A stretch of DNA of 64,000 bases from Ophioderma brevispina (GCA_023653785.1 JAMKCH010035170.1:1-64000); one strand, 5' to 3'. Counted from the stretch's first letter, positions 1 through 12,342 are shown. Notes: a model not told the origin generated them from the sequence alone. Translations and numbers: made by a program.

Positions 1-1259
1 TGCCGTGCATGAAATGGTTAGCCAAAAGCAAGGGGAGAGAGAATGATTGTTTGCACCTTCAGTGATTACCATTGAACCCGATCACAAGATTTTGTAGAGC
101 CATAATTTTTCTGTTTTATTAGAAAACTATTTTCTTCAGTTTTCTAACAAAATAAAAAGTTAACAAATTTGAGAGTAACAACCTTTTGTGTTTGGTAATA
201 TGTGCTGTTGGGATTTTGTGTATTTCTAAGGTGACTCGGAGATTTCCCAATGAGAACGACGTAATTTTCAAACAAATCGTGTTTTTACATGTAACTTACT
301 TGTTTTCTTATACTAAGCACTGTGTGAAATAAATAAGCTCAAAAATGAAGTCCTTCATATAGAAATTCACAATTTTTGTTATAAAATTCTGGATCCGGAT
401 ATTTGTTATGCACGGTAAATTTCCTAGGTCACGTATAAGTGGAATAAGTTTACTGCATTGAAAACGAAAAATCTGATTCATCTATAACTTTGGAATTAAG
501 CCCCATTTTAGGTAACTGCCGTTAGTTCTAGATGACTATTTTAAGTCAATACACAAAAAAAATATATTTTCAAAAATCTTTATTTCTCATTTTAAAATTC
601 AGTCCAAAATTAAACAATTTAACATTTTGTTTTGACATGGTAAACCTATCAAGTGAAAAACACCAGAAATGCAGTGGTTTTTACATAAACCAAAGTACAA
701 AGCAGAAAAAGTGTGGCTCTAGAATAAATTCATTGACTGCAAATTCTAGCCAAGTTTGAAATAAACGATATTCAGGTTTAAAAACAAAAAAAAACCCCCC
801 CCTCAAGAGTATAAAAAGCACAACCACCACAAATTAAATGAAGTGATAAATTAAAAATATTTCCACAAGCTTGTGAATAAGCTGAGCTTAGTAGTATTTT
901 TCAAATGCCAAATTAATTTTTTTGCTTTGAAGACAAAAATTACATTTGTTGTGGCAGTTTTGTGAAGAATTCAGTTATATTTGGAATAACTCGGCATTCA
1001 CACGACGTGAAGAAACTTAAGCAACAAAGATACACCCAAACATGGGTTGTGGTATTTAATATCTGTTAAAGCCCCTCTTCTGGAAAATCCAAGTACTTGT
1101 TACAAACACATTACTCTATCCGTGAAATAAATAAGATGTTTGTCAGTATTTCAAGCCCTTCGCATGCTCAGCCCAAGCTTTAATTGTGATATCCTTAACT
1201 CTCTTTTGCTGTTTCAAAATTGCCTCAAGGCTTTGTTTTTAAGAGGTGATGTTCAGTAC
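1..1259. other. AT-rich noncoding flank with one dispersed repeat copy
   Basis: No convincing gene is seen. Positions about 299-575 resemble 45783-46055: both carry a GGATCCGGA core, then an AACGAAAAATC segment, then a TTAGTTCTAG(A/T)TGACTATTTT segment in the same order. This is a diverged dispersed repeat. A poly-A/poly-C run lies near 783-803. Open frames here are short, AT-rich and without splice-like borders. Confidence 0.5.
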
Positions 1260-1289
1260 TCATTGAACCCAAAACCTGAAAATATAAAG

Positions 1290-3770
1290 GTCAGAGAGCT
1301 TTCTAAGACTCATCGACCTAAACCTGAAATCAAAAGGTCAGAGGTAGCTTTCTCAGTACTATCAAACCTAAACCTGAAATCAAAAGGTCAGAGGATGTTT
1401 CTCAGTAATCCCATCAACCTAAACATGAAATCAAAAGGTAAGAGTAGCTTTCGCAGTACTCCATCAAACCTAAACCTGAAATACAAAGGTCAGAGGTAGC
1501 TGTCTCAGTACTCTTGAACCTAACCTGAAATCAAAAGGTCAGAGGTAAGATTTCTCAGTACTCATCAAACCTTACCTGAAAGCAAAAGGTCAGAGGTAGC
1601 TTTCTCAGTACTCATCAAAACTAAACTGAAATCAAAAGGTAGAGGTAGCTTTTCAGTACTCATAAAAACCAACCTGAAATCCCCCAAAAGGTCAGAAAAC
1701 GGTAGCTTCTCAGTAATAATCGACCTAAACTGAAATCAAGGTCAGAGGTAGCTTTCTCAGTACTCATCAACCTAAACCTGAAATCAAAAGGTCAGAGGTA
1801 GCCTTCTCAGTACTCATCAAACCTACCTGAAATCAAAAGGTCAGAGGTAGCTTTCTCAGTACTCATCAAACCTAAAACTGAAATCAAAAGGTCCGTCAGA
1901 GGTAGCTTTTCAGTACTCATTGACCTAAACTGAAATCAAAAGGTCGAGTAGCTTTCTACAGTACTCACAAAACCAAACTGAAATCAAAAGGTCAGACGGT
2001 AGACTTTCTCATACTCATCAAACCTAAACCTGAAATCAAAAGGTCAGAGGTAGCTTTCTCAGTATCATCAAACCTCTAAACCTGAAATCAAAAGGTCAGA
2101 GGTAGCTTTCTCAGTACCTCATTGAACCTTAAACCTGAAATCAAAAGGTCAGAGGTCGCTTTCTCAGTACTCATCAAAACTAAACCTGAAATCATCAAAA
2201 AGGTCAGAGGTAGCTTTCTCAGTACTCATTGACCTAAACTGAAACAAAAGGTCAGAGGTGGTAGCTTTCTCAGTACTCATAAACCTAACCTGAAATCAAA
2301 AGGTCGAGGTACTTTCTCAGTACTCATTGAACCTAAACCTGAAATCAAAAGGTCAAAGAGGTAGCTTTATCAGGACTCATTGAAAAGCCTAAACCTGCAT
2401 CTAAAGGTCAGAGGTAGCTTTCTCAGTACTAATCAAACATAAACCTGAAATAGCAAAAGGGCGCAGAGTAGCTTTCACGTACTCATCAAAACCTAACTGA
2501 AATCAAAAGGTCAGAGGTAGCTTTCTCAGTACTCAATCAAACTACACCGAAATCAAAAGGTTCAAGCGGAGCTTTCTCAGTACTCATCAAACCTAAACGA
2601 AATCAAAAGGTCAGAGGTAGCTTTCTCAGTATCATCAAACCTAAACCGAAATCCAAAAGGTCAGAGGTAGCTTTCTCAGTACTCATCAAACCTAACCTGA
2701 ATCAAAAGGTCAGAGGAGCTTTTCAAGTTATCATCAAAACCTAAACCTGAAATCAAAAGGTCAGAGGTACTTTCTCAGTACTCATTGAACCTAAACCTGA
2801 AATCAAAAGGTCAGAGGTAGGCTTATCAGTACTCATCAACCTAAACCTGAAAATCAAAGGTAAGAGGTAGCTTTCGCAGACTCATTGAACCTAAACCTGA
2901 TCAAAAGGTCAGAGGGAGCTTTCTTTTTTCAGTACTCCTTGAACCTAACCCTGAATCTAAGGTCAGAGGTAGCTTTCTCAGTACTCATCAACCAAACATG
3001 AAACAAAAGGTCAGAGTTAGCTTTCTCAGTACTCATCAAACTAAACCTGAAATCAAAAAGTCAGAAGAGTAGCTTTCTCGACTCATCAAACATAAACCTG
3101 AAATCAAAAGGCAGAGGTAGATTTCTCAGTACTATCAACCTATAAACCGAATCAAAAGGTCCGAGGTAGCTTTCTCAGTACTCATCAAACCTAAAACCTG
3201 ACAATCAAAAAGGTCTCAGAGGGGAGATACTCCCAAAACCCCTTCACCTTTATCAGTACCATCAAACCTAAAACTGAAATCAAAAGGTCAGAGGTAGCAT
3301 TTCTCAGTACTCATGAAACACTTAACCCTGAAATTCAAAAGGTCAGAGGTAGCTTTCTCAGTACTATTGAACCTACAAACCTGAAATCTAAAGGCAGAGG
3401 GTAGCTTTCTCGTACTCATCAAACCAACCCCTGAAATCAACAAGGTCAGAGGTAGCTTTCTCAGTACTCATCAAACCTAAACCTGAAAATCCAAAAGGTC
3501 AGAGGAGGTTCTCAGTACTCATCAAACCTAAACCTGAAATAAAAGGTCAGAGGTAGCTTTCTCAGTACTCATCAAACCTAAACTGAAATCAAAAGGTCAA
3601 AGGTAGCTTTTTCTCAGTACTCATCAAACCTAAACCTTGAAATCCAAAGTCAGAGGTAGCTTTCTCAGTACTCATCAAACCTAAACCTTGAAATCAAAAG
3701 GTCAGAGGTAGCTTTCTCTGTACTCATGAACTTAACCTGAACTCTAAAGGTCAGATTAGCTTTCCAGTAA
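1290..3770. repeat. 51-bp minisatellite array, about 50 units
   Basis: The same unit repeats head to tail. In order it contains AGAGGTAGCTTTCTCAGTAC, TCATCAAACCTAAACCTGAA and ATCAAAAGGTC, 51 bp in total. The first units keep a 17-codon periodic open frame, which makes 1140-1499 look like an ORF, but later units are broken by frequent 1-4 base insertions and deletions. Most units carry AAAGGTCAGAGGTAG, close to a direct repeat of nuclear-receptor half sites with one-base spacing. The density of single-base indels is much higher than the substitution rate. That suggests either long-read error left in a collapsed array or unusual decay. Confidence 0.95.
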
Positions 3771-5865
3771 CTGACTGAGTGAATGTGGAAAACTGTAAAT
3801 CACGGTAGCAGTACGTATCTTTAGTTTTTTCTTGGCTTTACACATTTTTGTGTGCATATGCTACAACAACAAAAAAAACCGGTTGTTATTATCCATTGGA
3901 TAGTGTCTAGTGTGCAAAAGATTGCGCATAAAATAATGGAAAGCGAGGGCAGTTTTTGATGGCCGCGGCAGCTAAACCCACAATCAATAAGGAAATGAGC
4001 ATTCCTCAGATGATTGTAAAAAGGTGTCACAATTTATTTCCTTTCCACTCTCACTGGCTTTGCCCCATCATTGGCAGCAAAGGACCAATTATGCATTTGG
4101 TCTATAATTCCCAGTTGAGTTATCAAGGCACTGTGCTGAGATTTAACCCCCGGTCTACCGGCCAATGTAAGTGGCTATACAGGAGTTTATGTGGTGTTGT
4201 TATTCTACCTATCCAGAGACATCGGTAAGAAAAAGTTTAAGGGTGTACAAATACATCTATACGGGTCTACTTTGATTGGTTGCACAAAGGTTATATCATG
4301 TGTATCTGCCATGAGCCAATCAGAGATTTACTGTTATAGTCACGGTTTGGACTGCAAAAATTGTTGACAACCCCTTCCCCTCGGTACAACAAACGCAAAC
4401 ATTCTATTCAAAAGATAGTAATAAAATAATTAAAAAAAAATGATGGTTGTGGTCACAAAACTTTGGTGGCTAGGGTTGTTTTTTGGGTTCAAAAAATCCC
4501 GTTTTTGAGCTAAAAATGACGTATATCAATATTTATTATTTCTTAGCAAAACACATTTCTAGTCATCATGTGTAATACTACAATCTCGGACATTTATATT
4601 TATAGATTTCTGTTTCATACACTATATAAAGGTGTCGAGAATTTTACCCCAAAATCACCTTTTTTCTAAAAAAAGCATCCGTTTCATCACGTGTCACCAA
4701 AACGAGTCTAACTGAACCCTTTATGCAACGTAAAAAATCCTATATCAATAACAAAAAGGATACCATTAAAATAAGATTGTAATATTTTTTACATTTAAAA
4801 AAAACATAAAAAATATAATTTCGCATAAATTTGCAGCCCAAAATTTATTTTTGTCATAGAAATCTCCCTGCCACCAAATATTCAACCAAACCATCATGTT
4901 TTTAAATCTTATATATTTACCTTCAAATAAAGTGGTTGTGTTTTGTTGTAATGTGGGGAGGGGTAACTCGAGCACTTTTCAAGGCTCGGCCGCTCCGCTA
5001 GTAAGAATGGTGGGTAGACCAGGTGGTAACTGTGTGCCAATTAAAGGGTTGCATTGTGGGATTCTGGCACCACCTGTTTTATTCATTGTTCAATAGATAT
5101 CCTGAGAAAGCTTTTTTACAAATTTGGTTATAGGAGCAATTGTTGTTTCCCACGGTACCCATAGGCCACTGTGCTGTAATCTCTCTCCCGTTTAGACAGA
5201 AAATACAAAACTTGCGAATTTCTTCAGATGGACCGAATTTGCACGCAAGATTAGTACACTGGATTACTAAGGGTAAACGGTGTAGATGATATAAAAAATG
5301 CTTAACTTTTTTTAGGTAAGTCGGGGGGGGGGGACGAGGTGTGGATCATGAAATGCCCCTTTAAGTGCTCAGTGCACTAGGGATTACAAGTAATTCCAGC
5401 ACAGATGTATGGAAATAGGTCCCATATTAGATGTAGGGCAACAACCTGCAAGAAAAAACACATTCATGTGATATCAAGGACATGACCAGTGATTAAACCT
5501 GTACCTCATTGGTGAAAAGCAAATTTACTATACTTAAGTATTAAGTATAATTTTTTGTCAGGGTCCATGCATGAAGGGCAAACAATCATATCTTATTCTC
5601 AGAAAATGCATTTCATCCAAGATTTGCACCCATGTCCACATTTTCACCCATCCTTGAGGCTGAATCGTATCAAAACTAAATTAGTTCCCATTACATATAT
5701 TGGTTCAAAGGACATTTATAAACATTTGATTAATTTTTCCTGGGAGTTAGAACATTTTATTCATGAAATTTTAAATGTGATGTAATTCCAACTGTTACCT
5801 AGTGGTGCCCAGGTAATTTGTTTTGAAGTTGTCTGTTAGCATGCATGCAAGTTATGTCATCAGCA
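3771..5865. other. Noncoding stretch with a relative of the 12.6-kb foldback end
   Basis: No gene is recognised. At 4146-4170 the motif GGTCTACCGGCCAAT occurs, and at 4314-4330 the motif GAGCCAATCAGAGAT. Both are shared, in the same relative order, with the inverted-repeat element at 12562-13277, so a diverged copy or fragment of that family is likely. Short G- and A-runs occur near 4430 and 5322. Open frames at 3956-4228 and 4896-5096 look like chance. Confidence 0.4.
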
Positions 5866-6500
5866 ATACAGCCCGTCTAAAAAAATTGTGCAAGTGAATA
5901 GTGTTGTGACATGGTGCTTACATCATCGGCAAGGGTAGATTCTTAGCTTTCAAATGCTGTTTCTTCTGTTCAATTTGCTTGTTTTAATCTTGAGATATGT
6001 TTAGTTAACAACGAAAGAGTAAAATCACAATTGTGCCACTTTTACTAACGAAGATGAAGTTTTTCCAATAATTCAACCTCTTTATCCTTTGTAATTCTGA
6101 AACCCTATTGAATATTGCTAATTGAAGAAATGTTTTTGACATGGTGCTTACGTCAACGTCAAAGGCAGAATCTTAGCTTTCAAATGTCGTTTGTTCAATT
6201 GTTTTAATCTCGAGATATGTTTAGTTAATAACGAAGGGGTAAAATCATAATTGTAACGTTTACTAATGAATATGAAGTTAATCCAATAATTCAACCCTTT
6301 TATCCTTTGTCATTCTGAAACCCTATTGAATATTACTAATTGAAGAAAATGTGACTTACTGATATGAATGAGCACAGCTTGTCGATATTAACCACACCAT
6401 CAAGATCAATACATGAGCAATTGCTACATAATCATTTATAACCCTACAAATGAATGCTCTTTTTGTGGGCCGCCAGCTTTAGCTGGAGGACCACTTAGCA

Positions 6501-6548
6501 ATCCGTTGTGCGTGTGTATGTGTGTGTGGATGTGTGTATGTGTGTGTC
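6501..6548. repeat. GT-rich microsatellite
   Basis: A run of TGTGTG and TATGTG units lies inside foldback element A. Confidence 0.8.
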
Positions 6549-6571
6549 ACTAAATTGTTAAGTTTTTTTTA

Positions 6572-6842
6572 AATCGACCTCAATTGAAAAGTTGAAATTC
6601 AATTGGAACCAAACTTCTGTCATAGGCACACCATGGTATCCCTCATATGTTGATGAGGTCAAAGGTCATATGCCAAGGTCAAAGGTCATGTGAGGTCAAG
6701 TTGAAAAATGGGCTAAAAATGTAAAATTGACCTCAATTGAAAACTTGAAGTTCAATTGGAACCAAACTTGTGTCATAGGTCCACCATGCGATCACTCATG
6801 TTGATGAGGTCAAAGGTCATGTGCCAGGGTCAAAGGTCATGG
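6572..6842 (+). repeat. Twofold 150-bp repeat with four AGGTCA direct repeats
   Basis: Two copies share TTGACCTCAATTGAAAA, then TTCAATTGGAACCAAACTT, TGTCATAGG and ATGTTGATGAGGTCAAAGGT. Each copy contains AGGTCAAAGGTCA (6656-6668, 6807-6819) and a second close match (about 6675-6688, 6827-6839). AGGTCA-N-AGGTCA is the DR1 consensus bound by RXR heterodimers and HNF4-type nuclear receptors. The motif is seen directly. Binding is inferred and may be incidental to the repeat. Confidence 0.7.
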
Positions 6843-7166
6843 GGCGGCCCACAGCTTATATTCTTTGAATATAGCGAGCGCGAAAGCCGAGAACCGCGAA
6901 ATTCTAGTATTAACTGTACTGTACATGTATTTTGTTATAACATTCTATTAAAATTTCTAAAAAGTTTACAATTGTGATTTTACCCTTTCATCCTCAACTA
7001 AACATATCTTGAAATTAAAACAAGCAAATTGAATAGAACAAACGGCATTTGAAAGCTGAGACTGTGCTCTTGACATGGATGTAAGCATCATGTCACTAAC
7101 ATATTTTCTAATTGTCAAAGAGGGCACTTTTCGCTTTCACAATTTTTTTTTGAGACAGGCTGTATT

Positions 7167-9544
7167 TAATCTAAAGAAGCAGCATATGAACATTTTAGAA
7201 ACTTAACCAAATGAACATTCATTGACCCGTAAGTGATCCCCTAAGACCAAACTATAAACTCCTCAGAAGAACCAACTCTAGAATAATTAGAATTTTGTGT
7301 CAGATTGTGAAGCAATGTAATGAGAATTGGGTTAGTTTGCGACCAATTTTGCACTTCGATTTTTTGCTTGTTGTGGTTCATCGAAATCAATTGTTCCATT
7401 CACTTGATTATGACATCATTGCCTTATGTGATTAATTCCCCATAAAGATACTAACTGGTTACTAATGTTATTCTAACTCCTCTATTCCTGAAAACTACAG
7501 AATAATTGTAAAAAAGGGCCATCTGACCTAAAATTAAAAAGTTAAGCAAAATTTGATTTAGAAAGAATCAGAGTAATACTAGTTAAGAGCTACCTGATAT
7601 CCTATCAGACCCCCTTGAGATTTTACCTTTGTATATGTCACTGGAACTGTTCAGAGTTTCCTGGTTAAAGATTGCAATATGCACAATGGACAAAAGAATT
7701 TGGTTAACATTGGTGAATTTCAAAATTACTATAATGATTTTCCTGCTTTTCTGATGAGTTTGGACTCCAGCTATGGAGAAAAATTGGCAATTCTCCATAT
7801 TGTGTAATCTGTTAATCATGGCTGATACATGCTCCATGATCGCTTTGTTTGGGTTGGAGTACACTCGGCTTCATCCTAACACATTGCATGTCCTGATGCT
7901 ATAAAATTGATTGCCTAATGTGTGAGGCATCTCCTGATATTAGTACTTACGGCATAAATGGCTTGTTACATGTTCAGCCACTTGGCTGCTAAGATTGATC
8001 GCCGATGATCGCTAAAATTTGCACAGATTGTGTAAGCTTGTTTCAAATTTTTGAAAAATTGTTTCGTGCATGTATTTTTGCCATCTTGTATATAAATGCA
8101 ATGTGGCTTGTGCATTGGTTTGTTTTTATCTCACAAACAACTTGTTAACCTTGGCATAAAGTTCGGTTTTAAAATCATAAGTAGATTGTTTTCTTGGGCA
8201 AGGGACTTTTCCCTCGCTTACCTCTCTCTACCAAGGGGTGAAATAGGAACTCTTAAGGGAATGTTATGATCTAAGTGCTGAAAAATGAGCACTTGTAATG
8301 ATCATGTAATTTCACTCTACATTAAAAACACCAAATCAAGTTCATTTTGATGCCATTGCATAATTTCATTAACCTTTGCATGATTTGCCTAATTTCCATT
8401 CACCTTTGGCTGTATCATGCCTGGTTACAACACAAAATGCTGCATGTTAACATATTTGTAGATGGGCAGTGGAAAGGCTATTTTGCATGCATGCATTTGC
8501 AATTTCTGTTAAAGTTTAATTGTGTGTAATTGTATGTAATTCAGACCAGTAGAAAAGTTATGATTTTTAACATGTGCTTTTGAGAAATGGAAAGAAGGCA
8601 GGCATCTGAAATACAATATTTCTCATCATAAAAGGGGTGCTTTCAAAACATGACTAAGTGGTATCCAACAATGCGGAGCCTGATCTGGCAGTTGGGTGAG
8701 GGTTTTATTATTCTGTTGTTTCAAATACCATGAACAGTTGAACTTTCAAATTTTCCAGTGTTAAAAAAAATCCCAAACCATCCACAATACATTTGTTTAT
8801 CGGAAAGCACTGGTTTAAAAAGATATGTGGCCGAGATAAATCTTGTTGGACCTGCTGACATGATTGTAAGATAACTATACAAGTTAATTGTTCTGATGAA
8901 ACTTACATATATGTAAATGAGAGAAAGAAAAAATTCCAAACATTGTGGGATTCGATCCAACAATATACTTGATTGTTGCTAAAGATGAATAAGAATGGGA
9001 AATGTTACATTATAAAAGTAACTTTGGGGAAAAAAAAAACATTCTTTCCCGGAGGAGAGCAATCAAATCCCTTGCCCCATGTGTGCTGTGAAGGTTGTTT
9101 CATGTTATAACCCAACTAAAGCAAAACAAGGAAAATGCACATTTGTTTGACTTTTGGACTTTCACATATTAACATTTTAACTAACAAACTCCAGAAACTA
9201 GTATTTTGTTTCACCATGTCTCATTCAGCTCTTTTGATTTTTGAGGTTTCATTTTAAAGATTTAATATTGTTTGTATGGCTAATATGTATTCTTTTCATT
9301 TTGGTTTGTTTTATCTAATTGCTTTATAAATGGCCGAATTTGAGGGTTTGTCCTATACTAAGAACAACATTTACTATTATGAATGAATTTGGTTAGAAAC
9401 ACTCTAAAGAAAGCACATAGTGACATGGCATGACAACTAATATACTGGTTCCATGTTTTCAAAAAGCACTAGTCAGAGCAATTTTTGAGTACAAAAAGGC
9501 ACAATTGAAACATTGGTTTCTAATGGATTTTATGCGGATTCCCA
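7167..9544. other. Noncoding, no feature assigned
   Basis: This is AT-rich unique-looking sequence. A minus-strand open frame at 7583-7864 has fairly balanced residues in its first half (asparagine, histidine, methionine and glutamate rich) and could include a short exon, but no clean splice borders or family match were found. Confidence 0.3.
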
Positions 9545-10846
9545 ATCTTTCCGGTCCCCAACGCTAATTTTTAGGGGAAGTGTGCCCTACTTTGCATAAA
9601 TTAAAATGCCCCGCCATTTTAACATTTTTTGTACATAACTCAAGATTTTAAGGCTTGTAAAGAACTTCATTCTTGTGTCTATACCATATGTTTTTTCAGG
9701 GTCAGACCAACTAACCATCGTTAAAGAAGGTATTAATGCCATATATTGACAATTAATTTGCAATAAATTAAAACTTTTTTAATTTTCCATTTTTAATATT
9801 TATGCAAATTAACTGTCACCTACCCTAATGCTCTAAGGTCATGCACCATGAATTGGGAGCAAGTTGTGTTACTGCTTGAAACTACCAAATTTCACGGTCT
9901 CCCTTAAATGAGAGTATTCATTTTTTTGGAAATATCTTTTTTAAAACTATATAATTGTTGTAAAGCTAAAAACGTAAGGAGACAATAGCAACTTTGTATG
10001 TGCAATACAGGGTTTCACCAGTGTCCTATAAGGTGGAAAGTGAAATTTTGATGTTAAAAAGTCCAAAAGTTGGGGGCAGCCTAATTGTTTACCGTCAAGG
10101 AACATCATAAGCGTTAAAACTGTGTAGGAGTCAACAGGATGCCCAATAAATAACAAACAACATGAGATTTATTTTATCTTAATACATGGCAGGGTTTAAC
10201 AAAAGATATAAACCAAAAAAATCAAAGCCCCCCCCAAGATCAAAATCCCTAACTTTAACACTGTTTTTTTTTCTCATCCGTGCACCTCATCCATAGCAAC
10301 CACCCCTCTCTGACCCCACTGACCTTCCAAATTATACACAACAACCCAATAATAACGATAGCAAAAATTGAATCCTGCTACCATATCAAAGCTAGATCAA
10401 TTCCCTTTAAAATGAAATAATAAATCACTGATCCCTAACTTGGTCTATGTATACAATAAAAAATGTTTAAAAATAATTTGGAAAAGGTTAACGCCACCCT
10501 CATTTTGTATACTCAACCTCATCGCGCATGACCATAACTAATGTCTCATGTATTCCTTACCCTGACAACCTATGTATAGACACAAGATGAAGTACAAGCT
10601 CTTAAATCTTGAGTTATGTACAAAAAATGTCAAAATGGCAGCCCCTTTTGAATTTTTATTGCAAATTAACTGGTAGTTGACCTAAGTCTTCCTTAACACC
10701 CTAAAAAACATTTGTATATACTCAAGAACTGAAGTCATTACAAAGCCTTACATCTTGAGTTGATGTACCCAAACGTTACACATGGACGGCCATTTTGAAT
10801 TTATGCTATAGGCACATTTCTTCAAGAGGAGCGGGGGACCAGAAAC
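9545..10846. mobile_element. Foldback DNA element B
   Basis: The segment at 9610-9690 contains TTTTTTGTACATAACTCAAG and CTTGTGTCTATA. The inverse order TATAGACACAAG and CTTGAGTTATGTACAAAAAA appears at 10573-10636. The outer parts also match in inverted orientation: TCCGGTCCCC at about 9550 against GGGGGACCAGA at 10833, and GTGTGCC near 9582 against GGCACAT near 10811. A further partial copy of the arm occurs at 10725-10800. No coding capacity is seen, so this is probably a MITE-like non-autonomous element. Confidence 0.7.
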
Positions 10847-11039
10847 GGGGGGAAGGAGCAGAAATAGGGGCAGCGCGACGAAAAACGACGATAACCCAAT
10901 GCTTGTATTCTCATTTTAAAATGCATTCATCATGTTGAAGGAGCACTTTTTTGAGAAGAAATGGAACCAGTCTATAAGCGGAAAGTCACATGGGTCATTT
11001 CAAGACTGTGTGGCTTACATTCCATGTTCTATGTTAAGC

Positions 11040-11240
11040 AGTGGGCAGTCAGTGCAGCAAGGAATGTGTTACTACAATGAAATGCTGGCGGTAGATTCAT
11101 GTCATTGTTTAAGAAGCTGGTGCAATCAGAGTGGCAGCAATGGAATGTGTATACTACATGACTGCCTGGCTGTAGAATTCATGTTCATTGTTTGAGCCGG
11201 TGCAGTCAGGTGGCAGCAATGGAAGGTACACTACATGAAG
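11040..11240 (+). repeat. Two-and-a-half copies of an ~85-bp tandem repeat
   Basis: The order GTGCAGTCAGGTGGCAGCAA, TGGAATGTGT, CTACA, GCTGGCTGTAGAATTCATG and TTCATTGTTT recurs, with diverged copies starting near 11045, 11115 and 11195. The open frame 10932-11195 runs through it but shows no family resemblance. I treat it as repeat-derived rather than as a gene. Confidence 0.55.
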
Positions 11241-11881
11241 AACAACATAAATTTGGGGAGAATTTAGTATTCTGCCACCACATCCTTCCTCATGGCAGTT
11301 TATGCCGTTGAGGCTGCCGAATTCATAAGAGTGGTGGCCCGATCAATTCTTCCACAAAATTCGTGATTATCTATACAAAGGGCATGCCGACTTGCTGCCC
11401 ATCAAACGAAGAACATGCAATTGTTCCAGGCAGTTCTAGAAAGCTGAGCACTTGCAGTCTGTATCCAGCAGTCTAGAAAAGCAACCATTGTGACTTTCCA
11501 CTTGTTTTGTGGTGCCTGGTCACATGTTATGTGCTCATCATCAAAGTAATTCAGCCAAATATTAACAGATGTGGGGTGTCCTGCAAATCAAGCTTTCTTA
11601 ATGGCACCAATCTTCTTGTTGAGTGAGAGGTCGGGCCAGGCTAACAATCAAGAAGTGGTGCGCCTTCATTGAAATGTAAACAAGACCACTGAAAGTGACA
11701 CCACACGAAAGTTACCCCCACAAGAAAGGCCACAAGTGGTTAAAAATATTGAAATATAGGAATATTCATATTCTTGCAAGGCATTTTTTATTGGCTGACG
11801 TTACAAAAAGCGTTGTTGGCCTCATTTAAGTATCACAAGTAATAATTGAAGTTATTCTTCTTTTTTAAATTCCCACACCAG

Positions 11882-12036
11882 GCTGGTCCACCTCAGGAGA
11901 GACGTCGCATCTCCAGACAACAGTTCACCATGAAGAACGCTCACGTAGACTGATCAAGGAATTCAGCAGACATAGGATGGCTAGAGGAGAAAACTGGGTC
12001 TACCAGAAAGTTGATGAGGAAGTGACAATTTTCTAG
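11882..12036 (+). CDS. Candidate 3'-terminal exon, unknown protein
   Basis: A pyrimidine-rich stretch (TTCTTCTTTTTT) ends in CACACCAG at 11881, a good splice acceptor. After it an open frame of 51 codons runs to TAG at 12034-12036, with an in-frame stop just upstream (11866), so the frame begins at the acceptor. The peptide is charged and helix-like, for example HHEERSRRLIKEF and ENWVYQKVDEE, with balanced codon use unlike the AT-rich surroundings. It has no initiator and would be the carboxy end of a multi-exon gene whose upstream exons I could not locate in 1-11881. I do not recognise the family. It could be a chance frame, but the splice site and composition agree. Confidence 0.5.
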
Positions 12037-12116
12037 TGCTTAGCAAAATTTGTGGATATTTGCAGGCTATATTTAACTCAGCTTTGTTGTGATCGCCCTC
12101 TTGCTGGTTTAGTAAT

Positions 12117-12124
12117 GTCATAGA
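12117..12124. repeat. Left 8-bp target site duplication (GTCATAGA)
   Basis: The identical octamer GTCATAGA is present at 12343-12350, immediately outside the other end of the MITE. Confidence 0.85.
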
Positions 12125-12342
12125 CAGGCGCGTAGCCAGCACGGTGGTTCTGAGGGGGCAATTTCCCGGTAGGTGCAAAAATTTCCCGATCATAAGCAAA
12201 AATTTCCCAGTCGCAAGGCAAAAGAATCCGAAAAGGGGCTGATTTAACATAAATATCAGTGTTTTATTTCCCGATTTCCCCTCAAAAAGTGTTTCAGAGG
12301 GGGCACTCTGCCCCCCTTTGCCCCCACCTGGCTACGCCACTG
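12125..12342. mobile_element. hAT-type MITE, 218 bp
   Basis: The ends are imperfect inverted repeats (CAGGCGCGTAGCCAG against the inverse of CTGGCTACGCCACTG) flanked by a perfect 8-bp direct repeat GTCATAGA. Eight-base duplications and CAG-starting termini are typical of the hAT superfamily. Internal inverted runs GAGGGGGCA and TGCCCCC lie just inside the ends. The element is too short to encode a transposase and must have been moved in trans. A second, diverged copy lies at 18319-18518. The perfect target duplication suggests a fairly young insertion, placed shortly after the exon at 11882-12036 and possibly within its 3' untranslated region. Confidence 0.88.

Larger units (their letters stand above)
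5866..7166. mobile_element. Foldback DNA element A with long inverted arms
   Basis: The left end starts ATACAGCCCGTCT and the right end reads AGACAGGCTGTAT, its inverse with one mismatch. Homology continues inward: the left arm (about 5880-6040) and the right arm (about 6970-7150) share TTCAAATG, GCTTGTTTTAAT, AGATATGTTTAGTTAA and GTAAAATCACAATTGT in opposite order. The left arm is itself duplicated in tandem (second copy about 6135-6360). Both flanks carry TA next to CAGCC, consistent with a TA target duplication. No transposase is visible, so this is non-autonomous. The centre holds a GT microsatellite and a twofold 150-bp repeat with AGGTCA motifs. Confidence 0.8.

Noticed and set aside
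1140..1499. 119-codon frame with 17-residue periodicity
   Set aside because: The unit is 51 bp, so the frame stays open only in the first, least-damaged units of a minisatellite.
1290..3770. CRISPR array
   Set aside because: The whole unit repeats with no unique spacers, and the genome is eukaryotic.
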